In this document: in pieces, positions 37,311 through 45,966 of the stretch
Numbering within the stretch: position 1 is the stretch's first letter
Layout of the letters: every line of letters begins with the position of its first letter
Assembly: GCF_009765375.1 (NCBI RefSeq)
Contig: NZ_VTOK01000011.1
Location: 1-64,000 of the forward strand
Source: Alteribacillus sp. YIM 98480
Lineage (GTDB): Bacteria; Bacillota; Bacilli; Bacillales; Marinococcaceae
Length of the DNA stretch: 64,000 nucleotides
Reading direction: 5' to 3'
Translations under genes and position numbers: made by a program
Notes under the pieces: model-generated
What the model was told of the DNA's origin: nothing
Databases searched by the model: none
What the model saw: only the letters and a program-made list of their open reading frames with translations

Positions 37311-38759
37311 ATGGACGTACTCTCAGTTTTAATTAGTTTTCTGTTTTTTATAAATTTCATATTTGCAGGAATCATTATTTTCTTAGAAAGAAGAGATGCT
37401 ACATCAACATGGGCCTGGCTTATGGTTTTGTTTTTTATCCCTTTTCTTGGATTTATCCTGTATTTAATATTTGGACAAAACATGAGCAGAAAAAGGCTGT
37501 TCGATTGGGAAGATATTAAAAAAATCGGTATTGAAGACTTGTTAAAAGAACAAATTGAATCCCTTCGTGACCAGCGTTTTCATTTTTCTGATCCTGATTC
37601 CCGTGAATACAGAGATCTTATATACATGCAGCTTGTAAACAATGACGCTCTTCTTACACAAGATAACGAAGTCGATTTATTTACAGATGGTAAAAAAAAG
37701 TTTGATCAGCTGATAAGCGATATCGAAAATGCAAAAGTTCATATCCACCTTCAATATTACATTTTTCGATACGATAATCTCGGTTCCAGATTATTGCAGG
37801 CTTTAACAAAAAAAGCGAAAGAAGGCGTTAAAGTTCGAGTTCTGTACGATGAAATGGGATCTAGAAGTCTTTCTAAAAAAGTCTTTCGATCACTTAAAGA
37901 AGCGGGCGGAGAAGTGGAAATTTTCTTTCCTAAACGCATTCCTTTTATTAACCTTCGATTAAATTACCGCAACCATCGGAAATTAGTCATTATTGATGGA
38001 AAGATCGGATATGTCGGAGGCTTTAATGTAGGGGATGAATACCTCGGTCTTAACCCAAAGTTTGGTTATTGGAGAGATACCCACCTCCGTATAAAAGGGC
38101 AAGGGGTAAAAGCTATACAAACTAGATTTATCTTAGACTGGAATCAAGCAACCCACCATCATTACATTCACTATGATGAAAAGTATTTCCCGTTTATGGA
38201 AGCAGCGGGTGATATGGCTGCTCAAATTGTGTCAAGCGGCCCCGATTCAGAATGGGAGCAGATTAAAAATGGCTATATTAAAATGATTACCTCTGCAAAA
38301 GAATCAGTATATATTCAAACGCCTTATTTTATTCCAGACCAAAGTTTAATGGATGCTTTGCGGATTGCAGCCTTATCTGGAAAAGACGTTCGAATAATGA
38401 TTCCTAATAAACCAGACCATCCTTTTGTATACTGGGCTACGCTTTCACATATAGGTGATTTGTTAAAGACAGGCGCAAGGGTCTTCATTTATGAAAATGG
38501 ATTTATTCATGCAAAAACGATTGTAGTGGATGGCAAAGTGGGGTCTGTCGGTACTGCTAACATTGATGTTAGAAGTTTTCGGCTGAACTTTGAAGTTAAT
38601 GTCTTTTTGTATCATAGACCAACCGTAGAACGATTAGCTTTAATTTTTGAACAAGATATGAAACATTCAAGAGAACTAACCTTCATTGAATACAAAAAAC
38701 GTTCGTTATGGATACGTGTCAAAGAATCAATTTCGCATTTATTATCACCTATATTGTAA
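37311..38759 (+). CDS. cls: Cardiolipin synthase
   Basis: The 482-residue membrane enzyme condenses two phosphatidylglycerols into cardiolipin. Two N-terminal membrane helices (residues 3-60) are followed by two PLD domains with HKD motifs, HRKLVIIDGKIGYVGG (about 222) and HAKTIVVDGKVGSVGT (about 400). Length and architecture match ClsA/YwnE. The ribosome binding site is weak (CAGGGAAC). A terminator at 38857 ends the unit. Confidence 0.95.
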   Translation: MDVLSVLISFLFFINFIFAGIIIFLERRDATSTWAWLMVLFFIPFLGFILYLIFGQNMSRKRLFDWEDIKKIGIEDLLKEQIESLRDQRFHFSDPDSREYRDLIYMQLVNNDALLTQDNEVDLFTDGKKKFDQLISDIENAKVHIHLQYYIFRYDNLGSRLLQALTKKAKEGVKVRVLYDEMGSRSLSKKVFRSLKEAGGEVEIFFPKRIPFINLRLNYRNHRKLVIIDGKIGYVGGFNVGDEYLGLNPKFGYWRDTHLRIKGQGVKAIQTRFILDWNQATHHHYIHYDEKYFPFMEAAGDMAAQIVSSGPDSEWEQIKNGYIKMITSAKESVYIQTPYFIPDQSLMDALRIAALSGKDVRIMIPNKPDHPFVYWATLSHIGDLLKTGARVFIYENGFIHAKTIVVDGKVGSVGTANIDVRSFRLNFEVNVFLYHRPTVERLALIFEQDMKHSRELTFIEYKKRSLWIRVKESISHLLSPIL

Positions 38760-38856
38760 TAAACACATTCGCCCCAACGCCTTTGCTGCATGATTCTTTG
38801 TGAAAAGAAAGCAAGACAAACATAGTCTAAGTACGGATTATGTTAAGGATAATGTA

Positions 38857-38892
38857 AAAACTTGCCGCCCCAAAACAGAAACGGCAAGTTTT
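38857..38892. terminator. Terminator after cls
   Basis: AAAACTTGCCG and CGGCAAGTTTT form a perfect 11-bp stem with A and T flanks, lying between convergent cls and glxK, so it may act in both directions. Confidence 0.87.
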
Positions 38893-38976
38893 CTCATGAT
38901 GCTAACAGCACTTTATCTGCATAGACATCGCAAAGAAATAACGTATTCAGCAGGGCCGAGGCAGATCAACCGCATT

Positions 38977-40116
38977 TTAACGTTCAGAAAATTTAACCGC
39001 TGCTATATTTCTAGCGAGTTTAGATATATACTCTTTCCCATTAGCCATTGCTGTGGCTGCACTTTCCGGTCCTGGCATAATGCTAAAGGCAGCCGTAATG
39101 CCATGTGCAAAAACGGCTTCATATCCTTGCCCTAGTTGGCCGCACAATGCAATGACAGGGGCATTTGTGCTTTTAGCAGAAGCTTTTGCTACTCCAATTG
39201 GAGTTTTTCCATAAACCGTTTGATGATCTATTTTTCCCTCTCCTGTAATAATAAGCTCGGCCCCTTTTACTTTCTCATAAAAGTTCGTTTCTTTCAGAAC
39301 GATCTCAATTCCAGGTTCAAGAGAAGCATTTAAAAAAGCAGTCAATCCAGCACCGAGGCCCCCTGCTGCCCCAGCTCCAGGAAGATTTTCCACATCTCTG
39401 CCGATATCCGATCGAATAATCTCCGCAAAATGGCTCAATGCATCGTCCAATAATGCCACTATTTTTTCATCTGCCCCTTTTTGAGGGCCATAAACAGCAC
39501 TAGCTCCATTTGGCCCTGTTAGAGGATTATTTACATCACACGCGGTAACAATGCTTGTCTTTGCGAGACGCCTATCAATACCAGACACATCAATTTTTCT
39601 TAATTGAGAAAGTGCTCCTCCTCCAGCTTCTAATTCATTATTGTCAGCATCCAGCAGCTTCCCACCAAGAGCTTGCACCATCCCTGCTCCGCCATCATTT
39701 GTGGCACTTCCTCCTATTCCCAGGATAATTTTGTCTACGCCATGATCAAGTGCAGCTTTGATAAGTTCTCCTGTCCCGTAAGTAGTAGCTTTTAAAGGAT
39801 TTCGTTTCTCCTTAGCTGTCAATCCGATCCCAGAAGCCTCTGCCATTTCCATAACAGCTGTATTGTTTTCTTCGAGAATAGCATAGTCAGCTTGTACTTT
39901 GTTTCCATTTGGTCCCGTGACGGTTTTTGTATGTATCGTTCCGTTTAAAGCATCTGCCATGGAACGAGTAGTTCCCTCCCCTCCGTCTGCCATCGGAATT
40001 AATTCAGTTGTTATTTTTTCTCCTAAGAAATCTTTGAACCCTTTTTCAATGCTTTGCGCAGCTTCAAGAGCCGTCATGCTTTCCTTAAATGAATCAGGTG
40101 CTATAACTATTTTCAT
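38977..40116 (-). CDS. glxK: Glycerate 2-kinase
   Basis: The 379-residue protein is a class-I glycerate kinase (GarK/GlxK type) that makes 2-phosphoglycerate. It begins with MKIVIAPDSFKESMTALEAA, then IPMADGGEGTTRSMADAL, LGIGGSATNDGGAGMVQALG, LPGAGAAGGLGAGLTAF and ITGEGKIDHQTVYGKTP, all family signatures. It is monocistronic; a family-2 repeat lies just upstream of its start. Confidence 0.95.
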   Translation of the reverse strand: MKIVIAPDSFKESMTALEAAQSIEKGFKDFLGEKITTELIPMADGGEGTTRSMADALNGTIHTKTVTGPNGNKVQADYAILEENNTAVMEMAEASGIGLTAKEKRNPLKATTYGTGELIKAALDHGVDKIILGIGGSATNDGGAGMVQALGGKLLDADNNELEAGGGALSQLRKIDVSGIDRRLAKTSIVTACDVNNPLTGPNGASAVYGPQKGADEKIVALLDDALSHFAEIIRSDIGRDVENLPGAGAAGGLGAGLTAFLNASLEPGIEIVLKETNFYEKVKGAELIITGEGKIDHQTVYGKTPIGVAKASAKSTNAPVIALCGQLGQGYEAVFAHGITAAFSIMPGPESAATAMANGKEYISKLARNIAAVKFSER

Positions 40117-40140
40117 TATTTCTCTCCTCTTTGATTAAAA

Positions 40141-40235
40141 AAAACTCGGCTTGCTACCAAGGCTTTATGGCAGAAGACGTAGTTTTAATTATACTTTGAT
40201 CCTTTAACAAAGTTAAACATGCCTAAGTACAAAAT
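40141..40235. repeat. Dispersed repeat, family 2, upstream of glxK
   Basis: The best full-length copy: CTCGGCTTGCTACCAAGGC, GGCAGAAGACGTAGTTTTAA, then ATACTTTGATCCTTTAACAA and AGTTAAACATGC. It starts 25 bp upstream of the glxK ATG and abuts the terminator of the next gene. Confidence 0.85.
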
Positions 40236-40236
40236 A

Positions 40237-40275
40237 AAAAGACTACAACGTGCACCTTATAGGTAGTAGTCTTTT
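40237..40275 (-). terminator. Terminator of the 154-residue gene
   Basis: AAAAGACTAC and GTAGTCTTTT form a perfect 10-bp stem; a T-rich sequence follows on the minus strand about 70 bp beyond the stop codon. Confidence 0.8.
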
Positions 40276-40343
40276 GAAAATAACTTTTTAAGAAATGTTG
40301 GAATGAACAAGGGTTAATTGTTCATTGTTAAGCCGATTTTCTT

Positions 40344-40808
40344 CTAATACAACTCTTTTTTATGTCTTTTTAATACTTCTTCAAATAAATACTTTTTCTC
40401 AGGAAGCGGAAGCATACAAAATTCTTCTTTCACATTTCCTTCTCCTCCCAAGCCGATGATGGATTGGCAAAACCCGCATTTGCTGCTTTTATGAATAACT
40501 GGGTTTTCATTAGGATACCAATCATTTTTCTCCTCTACATAATAACCATGCATGGCATACTTCGTTCCATCCAACAACACCATTCGCATGTGCAGCATGC
40601 TTCCTCTTTTCCAAGTACCTTCTTTTTCGTAATCTCTAACTGGTGTATCCCCTTGTATTTCTACAGATGAATCTTTAATTTCCAAAAAGTCTGGAAGCTC
40701 CTCTTCTCTCAAATCTCTCCAGCCAGGAGTTTCCTGACCCGTGTCCCGCAAATATTTAATATGGTCTTTGTAGCGGGAAAGATATAAATGAACAGGTTCA
40801 CGATTCAT
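40344..40808 (-). CDS. Hypothetical 154-residue protein with CxxC motif
   Basis: I do not recognise a named family with confidence. The C-terminal part reads KCGFCQSIIGLGGEGNVKEEFCMLPLPEKK, which is reminiscent of the zinc-binding tail of FusB/EF-G-binding proteins, but only three cysteines are present and the N-terminal four-helix domain of FusB is lacking. The middle (MLHMRMVLLDGTKYAMHGYYVEEK) looks beta-rich. There is a strong GGGGGA site before the ATG. It is monocistronic with its own terminator. Confidence 0.7.
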   Translation of the reverse strand: MNREPVHLYLSRYKDHIKYLRDTGQETPGWRDLREEELPDFLEIKDSSVEIQGDTPVRDYEKEGTWKRGSMLHMRMVLLDGTKYAMHGYYVEEKNDWYPNENPVIHKSSKCGFCQSIIGLGGEGNVKEEFCMLPLPEKKYLFEEVLKRHKKELY

Positions 40809-40968
40809 TAAGCAATTCCCCCTTTTCCCGCCGAGCGGAAGATATCTATAGGGACATTTTCCCCCTATTTATTACTTTCTATAGCACTTTTCTATTTCCC
40901 TTTGATTTTATTATCTTTTTTATTTCAAAGAACTGTAATTTACAATATTATTTATGAAAGGGCATAGA

Positions 40969-41097
40969 ATGAATAAAAACTTAAAAAGAAGGTTCAAAGA
41001 TCTGGGAATAGCAAGTAAGCATATTGTTCCACTTACCATAGAAACCACCAGATCATGCATAAACAAACTTATGCTTTGTTTCTTTTCACAAACTTAA
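40969..41097 (+). CDS. Possible 42-residue small ORF
   Basis: An ATG with GAAAGGG eight bases upstream opens a 42-codon frame starting MNKNLKRRFKDLGIASKHIV and ending with LCFFSQT. It is basic, with one possible short hydrophobic end. I know no homologue, and such a short frame can arise by chance in this AT-rich gap. It lies upstream of the first MntR-like promoter. Confidence 0.25.
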   Translation: MNKNLKRRFKDLGIASKHIVPLTIETTRSCINKLMLCFFSQT

Positions 41098-41143
41098 ATT
41101 TTTCTATAGGTATAAAAAATCATTGCTGTAAAGTAAAAAATGA

Positions 41144-41188
41144 TTGACGTTTATTTGTATTTGCTCTATTCTTTCCTTAGGGAAACTT
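41144..41188 (+). promoter_or_regulatory. Promoter P1 with MntR-like box 1
   Basis: TTGACG at 41144 and TATTCT at 41167 are separated by 17 bp. TTTCCTTAGGGAAACTT at 41172-41188 overlaps the last base of the -10 and the start site. The box is a near-palindrome of the MntR/DtxR type seen before mnt genes. P1 lies 640 bp upstream of the transporter. Confidence 0.6.
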
Positions 41189-41228
41189 ATTAGCACCAGG
41201 TAAAACTGGTTTTTCTTTTACGGTATTT

Positions 41229-41245
41229 TTTGCCTATGGTAAACA
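41229..41245 (+). promoter_or_regulatory. MntR-like box 2
   Basis: TTTGCCTATGGTAAACA fits the same TTTGCNTNAGGNAAAC pattern and lies 57 bp downstream of box 1. Confidence 0.6.
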
Positions 41246-41495
41246 TTTATTCACTAAGACAAAATTCATTTGAAAAAGTTGTGAAAATCAAGCACTTCAT
41301 TTGCCCAAATGACATAAATTGAGATGAAACATATGTGAAAATAGTAAGCCCTCTAGGATGCAGATAATGCAGACGCTGCCATAGAAGGAGCGTCTTAAGA
41401 TTAGACTGCAACTAGATTTTTCATTCCTTTCTTTTGCCTCAAGGATATTCAGGTAAAGGACTTTATGCGATTAGGTGTTTTCTTTCAGTAACAAA

Positions 41496-41538
41496 TTGAC
41501 AAAAAAATTTTTTGGTTATATTTTGCATTAGGTAAACT
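41496..41538 (+). promoter_or_regulatory. Promoter P2 with MntR-like box 3
   Basis: TTGACA at 41496 and TATTTT at 41519 are spaced 17 bp. The best box of the set, TTTGCATTAGGTAAACT (41522-41538), overlaps the -10 end and start site, a classical repressor arrangement. It repeats the layout of P1. A transcript from here would have a leader of about 300 nt before mntB. Confidence 0.7.
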
Positions 41539-41561
41539 TTTTTACATTCAGGCATATATTA

Positions 41562-41576
41562 TTCCATAGGGAAACA
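41562..41576 (+). promoter_or_regulatory. MntR-like box 4
   Basis: TTCCATAGGGAAACA lies 40 bp downstream of box 3 and could cooperate with it. Confidence 0.5.
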
Positions 41577-41741
41577 GATACCTATATTGATAGATACTTA
41601 CTTAATATAGGATAGTACTGAATTTTTATTACATTTCGATGAATTGACATGGAATGATTAACGTAATAGAGAGAAAGTAATTTATTTTACAACTTATCTT
41701 TATGGATGCTATTGCGTTAATTATTCCACCCTCTTTTGCTT

Positions 41742-41765
41742 AAAAGTTTCCCTATGGAAACTTTT
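41742..41765 (+). promoter_or_regulatory. MntR-like box 5, perfect palindrome
   Basis: AAAAGTTTCC and GGAAACTTTT are perfect 10-bp arms around CTAT. It lies 60-85 bp upstream of the mntB ATG. TATAAC directly after it may be a -10, but I see no good -35, so it may act as a roadblock or belong to a third promoter. Confidence 0.65.
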
Positions 41766-41827
41766 ATAACTAAAACAAACATTTGCTTCTTTTAACGAAC
41801 GGATGTATTTCAGAAAGGGTGACACAT

Positions 41828-42571
41828 ATGAAAATGGCCTTGTCAGTAAACGATTTGCACGTATCCTATTATGGAAATGAGGCGATTACAAACGTTAATT
41901 TTACAATTGAAAAAGGCAACCTAGTTGGTATTATTGGCCCAAATGGAGCAGGAAAATCAACATTATTAAAAGCATTGTTGGGCCTTATTCCGATCGATAA
42001 AGGAAACATCAGAATATGCGGCAAGCAAGTCTATGAAACAAGAAAGAAAGTGGCGTATGTTCCACAACGTAATGACATTGATTGGGATTTTCCAATTACG
42101 GTTGTTGATTCGGTCCTTATTGGTACCTATCCGAAGTTAGGACTATTCAAACGACCAAAGAAGAAGGAAAAAGAATGGGCCTATGAATGCTTACAGCAAG
42201 TTCATATGGAGGATTTCGCTCATCGGCAAATTGGGGAGCTGTCTGGCGGACAACAGCAGCGAGTCTTTTTAGCTCGCGCCCTGGCGCAACAATCAGACCT
42301 GTTTTTCCTTGATGAACCCTTTGTTGGTGTAGACGTTTCGAGTGAAAAGACGATTATCAACGTTTTAAAAGAGCTGCGTGATGAAGGAAAAACCGTATTT
42401 GTCGTCCATCACGATTTAAGCAAAGCACATTCTTATTTCGATCAACTGGTGTTAATTAATAAAGAATTAATTGAATGCGGAGAAGTGGAAAGTGTGTTCC
42501 GTCCTGAAGTGATGGCAAAAGCGTATAAAGATCAATTTTCATTCCTAAATGAAGTGGGGATCAACGTATGA
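41828..42571 (+). CDS. mntB: Mn/Zn ABC transporter ATP-binding protein
   Basis: The 247-residue cytoplasmic ATPase has Walker A GPNGAGKST (residues 37-45), the LSGGQQQR signature, Walker B LFFLDEPF and a switch histidine in VVHHDLSKA. It belongs to the metal (MZT) class energising import of Mn2+ or Zn2+. The start at 41828 follows AGAAAGGGTG; an upstream in-frame codon gives a non-conserved extension. Its stop overlaps the permease start by 4 bp. MntR-like boxes upstream favour manganese. Confidence 0.94.
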   Translation: MKMALSVNDLHVSYYGNEAITNVNFTIEKGNLVGIIGPNGAGKSTLLKALLGLIPIDKGNIRICGKQVYETRKKVAYVPQRNDIDWDFPITVVDSVLIGTYPKLGLFKRPKKKEKEWAYECLQQVHMEDFAHRQIGELSGGQQQRVFLARALAQQSDLFFLDEPFVGVDVSSEKTIINVLKELRDEGKTVFVVHHDLSKAHSYFDQLVLINKELIECGEVESVFRPEVMAKAYKDQFSFLNEVGINV

Positions 42572-43431
42572 TCGACTTTATAGAAGCCATTGGACAGTAT
42601 GAATACTTGCAAAAAGCGTTATTAACATCGATTATGGTCGGAATTATTTGCGGTGTCATCGGCTGCTTCATTATATTACGCGGCATGGCATTAATGGGGG
42701 ATGCTATCTCTCACGCTGTTCTGCCTGGAGTTGCCATCTCTTACATGATCGGGATTAATTTCTTTTTCGGTGCGGTATTAACCGGTGTCTTGACAGCCAT
42801 AGGGATCGGTTTTGTCAGTCAAAACAGCCGCATTAAACATGATACCTCGATTGGAATTCTTTTTACAGCAGCATTTGCACTTGGGATCATTTTAATTACG
42901 ATAATGAAAAGCAGCACCGATCTTTATCATATTTTGTTTGGCAACGTCTTAGCGGTAAAGCCTTCCGATATGTGGCTGACGTTAGTTATTGGAATCATTG
43001 TCCTTTTAACCGTCTATCTTTTTTACAAAGAACTGCTTGTTACATCTTTTGACCCAACCATGGCACAGGCTTACGGCCTTTCTACGAAGATGATTCATTA
43101 TGCGTTAATGACCCTTTTAACCATGGTTACGGTTGCTTCTTTACAAACCGTTGGAATTGTTTTAGTGGTAGCGATGCTTATCACACCGGCAGCTACGGCT
43201 TATCTATTGACCGATCGATTGTGGATTATGATATTCCTCTCATCAGCAGTCGGAGTGATTTCTTCTGTCATCGGCCTGTACTTTAGCTTTACGTATAATT
43301 TAGCTTCAGGTGCAACCATTGTTCTCATCGCAACATTATTGTTTACAATTGCTTTCTTCTTTTCACCTAAATACGGCCTCGTTTGGCGGTGGATCAAAGT
43401 AAAGAGAAAACGATCTGCGCTGGCAGATTAA
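42568..43431 (+). CDS. mntC: Mn/Zn ABC transporter permease
   Basis: The 287-residue ABC-3 family permease has about eight hydrophobic segments. Conserved pieces are GCFIILRGMALMGDAISHAVLPGVAISYM near the N-terminus and LLVTSFDPTMAQAYGLSTKMIHY in the middle, followed by TVGIVLVVAMLITPAATAYL. It forms the membrane channel with MntB. The ATG overlaps the mntB stop codon. A second permease, as in B. subtilis mntABCD, survives only as a fragment downstream. Confidence 0.93.
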   Translation: MIDFIEAIGQYEYLQKALLTSIMVGIICGVIGCFIILRGMALMGDAISHAVLPGVAISYMIGINFFFGAVLTGVLTAIGIGFVSQNSRIKHDTSIGILFTAAFALGIILITIMKSSTDLYHILFGNVLAVKPSDMWLTLVIGIIVLLTVYLFYKELLVTSFDPTMAQAYGLSTKMIHYALMTLLTMVTVASLQTVGIVLVVAMLITPAATAYLLTDRLWIMIFLSSAVGVISSVIGLYFSFTYNLASGATIVLIATLLFTIAFFFSPKYGLVWRWIKVKRKRSALAD

Positions 43432-43516
43432 AAATATATCATTTCACTTTCGCAACTCTATCAATCTGTGAAAGTGACGTATACAACTTTTTTCATCAAC
43501 TTAGGAGGAGTCAACA

Positions 43517-44461
43517 TTGAAAAAAATCTTTTCATTATTATTCCTTAGCTTATTTATTATGATTCTTGGTGCGTGTGCGTCCGAGGAAACGTCTCAAGAT
43601 GAAACGGCAGCAGAGTCTAAGGAAAAAGTCGAAGTGGTGACAACGTATTCGATTCTATATGACATTGTAAAAAATGTCGGCGGGGATCAAGTAGAGGTAC
43701 ACAGTATTGCGCCAATTGGCGCTGATCCTCATGAATATGAACCGCTGCCTCAAGATGTACAAAAAGCAACCGATGCTGATATCATCTTTTATAACGGGTT
43801 AAATTTAGAAACTGGAAATGGTTGGTTTGAAAAACTTCTTTCTACAACAGGAAAAGATGGAAAAGATGCACCTGTATTTGAAATGAGCAAAGGTGTTGAA
43901 GCAAAGTATTTAACATCAGAAGGAAATAATGGAGAAGAAGATCCACATGCATGGCTGGATGTACGTAATGGTATAACATACGCTGAAAATGCACGGGATG
44001 CTCTAATCGAAATCGATCCTGATCATGCCGAACGATATGAGGAAAATGCGGAGGCATACATCGAAGAATTAGAACAGTTACAAGAAAAAGCTGTGGAGAA
44101 ATTCAATCAAATTCCTGAAAAAGAGCGCTTTTTAGTAACAAGCGAAGGGGCTTTCAAATATTTTTCTGATGCTTATGATTTTGAAGCAGGCTACATTTGG
44201 GAGATTAACGCAGAAAACGAAGGTAGTCCAGATCAAATTCGAAACGTTGTTGATCTAATTGAAGAAAAAGACGTGAAAGCTCTCTTTGTCGAAACAAGTA
44301 TCGATCCACGCAGTATGGAGCAAGTCTCTAGAGAAACCGATGTTTCAATCGCCGGAGAAGTCTTTACCGATTCACTAGCTGAACCGGGGGAAGATGGTGA
44401 TACGTACATTAAAATGATGGAATGGAATATGGACATGATTTATGATTCCCTAACAGAATAG
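43517..44461 (+). CDS. mntA: Mn/Zn-binding lipoprotein of the ABC transporter
   Basis: The 314-residue cluster A-I solute-binding protein has a lipoprotein signal with lipobox LGAC (C20). Likely metal ligands are H72 (GADPHEYEPLP), H144 (EEDPHAWLDVRN), E210 (TSEGAF) and D285 (FTDSL), the His-His-Glu-Asp set usual for Mn-type binding proteins. AGGAGG precedes the ATG. The sequence is acid-rich, as expected outside the cell of a halotolerant or alkaliphilic species. It is the last intact gene of the operon. Confidence 0.94.
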   Translation: MKKIFSLLFLSLFIMILGACASEETSQDETAAESKEKVEVVTTYSILYDIVKNVGGDQVEVHSIAPIGADPHEYEPLPQDVQKATDADIIFYNGLNLETGNGWFEKLLSTTGKDGKDAPVFEMSKGVEAKYLTSEGNNGEEDPHAWLDVRNGITYAENARDALIEIDPDHAERYEENAEAYIEELEQLQEKAVEKFNQIPEKERFLVTSEGAFKYFSDAYDFEAGYIWEINAENEGSPDQIRNVVDLIEEKDVKALFVETSIDPRSMEQVSRETDVSIAGEVFTDSLAEPGEDGDTYIKMMEWNMDMIYDSLTE

Positions 44462-44502
44462 AAAAATAGAAAGAGCTGTTCCTAAATCCCTTCAACTGAA
44501 GG

Positions 44503-44543
44503 AACACCTGTTGTAAACATGATTTTTACAACAGGTGTTTTTT
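44503..44543 (+). terminator. Terminator of the mnt operon
   Basis: AACACCTGTTGTA and TACAACAGGTGTT pair perfectly (13 bp) with a T-run immediately after. It lies between mntA and the permease remnant. Confidence 0.9.
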
Positions 44544-44544
44544 A

Positions 44545-44784
44545 TAGATTTTGTTTATCCCCTTCAATACATTGGAATGGAACGGTATTTCACTTGGACC
44601 GGATGCGTTTTGGCTAATAACTATTGTCTTTATTATTGATTTACTCCACATTTTCATTATGGACAAAGAGTTGAAAATGACGTCCTTTGATCCTGCTATG
44701 GCTGCAGCACTTGGTATTCCGGTTACTATTATTCATTATACATTCATGTCGATGGTTTCGATTACAACTGTAGCTTCTTTTATC
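44545..44784 (+). pseudogene. Fragment of a second ABC-3 metal permease (mntD-like)
   Basis: The frame encodes a middle segment of an ABC-3 permease, with ELKMTSFDPAMAAALG and VTIIHYTFMSMVSITTVASF. These parallel MTSFDPTMAQAYGL and TMVTVASL of the intact permease but are clearly a paralogue. The first roughly 120 and last roughly 90 residues are missing. The 3' end breaks exactly where the ISL3 remnant starts. This is a deletion relic, probably of the second permease gene. Confidence 0.85.
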
Positions 44785-45395
44785 TATTAGGAAGAATATC
44801 GAGAGGAGCTCTGGTGTCCCCATCCACAATGACCACTTGATACTTCCCTTCATTCGTATCCCCTTTATATTCATCGATCGCAATGACCGGCGGCAGGCTC
44901 TTCACTTCCTTTAACGTCGAGGCTGAAATCGAATCAAAACGCCGAATCACGGTAGCAGAAGACGTCCGGAATTGACCTGCCGTATCTTTAAAATTTTTTC
45001 CTTGAATGACACGCAGACCAAGGGCTTGATTCCATTCCCGTGAGTGCCTTTGATACCGTTAGACGATAGGATTGCGTTCCGTAAAGCGTTTGCCGCAAGA
45101 ACACACATAACGACGCCTTCGATAAAATATATAAGATGTTCGTTCAAATACTTTAAGGTGCTGAATTTTTTGGATACGGTAAGCATGGACCCGGCTTGTT
45201 CTTTCCCCGCATGCTGGACACGATGGGATTTACGGGGGATCTCCACGTGGAGATAAAATGCCTCCCCTATCTTTTCCGTTTTGACCATTACTTCTTCTAA
45301 TCCAGGCCACTTCATGTTAAAATTCATCTACACGCAACTCCAATCCTTTTCTTGTTTGTAGGACCATTCAAGTGTAAAGGATTTTGGAGCATGCG
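44785..45395 (-). mobile_element. Truncated, decayed ISL3-family insertion sequence
   Basis: Minus-strand translation gives an ISL3 transposase N-terminal two-thirds: start MNFNMKWPGLEEVMVKTEKI at 45327, then the zinc ribbon CPACGERTSR, YRIQKIQHLKVFERTSYIFY, RRRRYVCSCGKRFTERNPIV, KDTAGQFRTSSATVIRRFDS, and AIDEYKGD with the first catalytic Asp. There is a one-base deletion before the zinc ribbon (near 45217), a Lys-to-TAA change near 45060, and loss of everything after DILPNR. The outer end near 45361-45395 carries AAGTGTAAAGGATTTTGGAG as the likely terminal repeat region. The element is inactive. Confidence 0.88.
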
Positions 45396-45452
45396 TGTTT
45401 TTTATGTCTAAATTTTTTTCATCCCCCAACAAATATAATAGAGCCTTAAAAA

Positions 45453-45476
45453 AGGCCCTCTCTGACATGGGGGCCT
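45453..45476 (-). terminator. Terminator after the gtrA-like gene
   Basis: AGGCCC and GGGCCT stem followed on the minus strand by six T residues. It overlaps the stop codon of the gtrA-like gene. Confidence 0.65.
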
Positions 45477-45933
45477 ATATCTTTTCTCTATTCTTTTCCT
45501 TTGTTTCTTTAAAAACGAAAAATTTCATCATAAAAAAACTTGAAGTAAAAGATAAAAACATCGCCATTCCTTTTGCTGTATTGTAACGGATCCAGCGAGG
45601 AATTTCAAAAACCTGGAACAGCTGGTTAATCCCAAGGAAAACAAAATTATTTACTCCAAGGCTTACTATGCCCTGAACAATAAAGGCCAGCCTCTGTCGA
45701 TTGTTGCCTGCCGCGGAATGGCGAAAGGTAATATGAGCATTCCAATAATAACTGTTCGCAACTGCTAATGAATACGCAATTGTATTAAAAAGAGCCAGCA
45801 TTCCTCTATCATCTGTTGGAAACAAAATAAGCAGAAGATTTAAAGTGCCTATATCCACACCTGCGTTTGTAAGACCGATCACACTAAACTGCATGAATTG
45901 AAAAGGTCCATGCTTGACTTTATTTCTTTTCAT
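45475..45933 (-). CDS. GtrA-family membrane protein
   Basis: The 152-residue protein has four hydrophobic segments and the GtrA pattern FMQFSVIGLTNAGVDIGTLNLLL...ANSYYWNAHITFR. GtrA-like proteins are thought to move polyprenyl- or lipid-linked sugars across the membrane. It starts 33 bp after the glycosyltransferase gene on the same strand, so it is probably the third gene of the sqdB-sqdX unit. A role in moving a glycolipid or its precursor is inference. Confidence 0.88.
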   Translation of the reverse strand: MKRNKVKHGPFQFMQFSVIGLTNAGVDIGTLNLLLILFPTDDRGMLALFNTIAYSLAVANSYYWNAHITFRHSAAGNNRQRLAFIVQGIVSLGVNNFVFLGINQLFQVFEIPRWIRYNTAKGMAMFLSFTSSFFMMKFFVFKETKEKNREKI

Positions 45934-45966
45934 GTTATCCCTTCTGTTTTGACAGCTGTACCTTTG

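Noticed and set aside
40826-40885. ATAGGG...CCCTAT inverted repeat as a sixth MntR box
   Set aside because: Spacing and flanks differ from the five boxes, and it lies upstream of a different gene on the other strand.
44947-45327. Intact 126-residue gene
   Set aside because: It is the 5' part of an ISL3 transposase shifted out of frame; the true frame resumes with CPACGE and later hits a stop.
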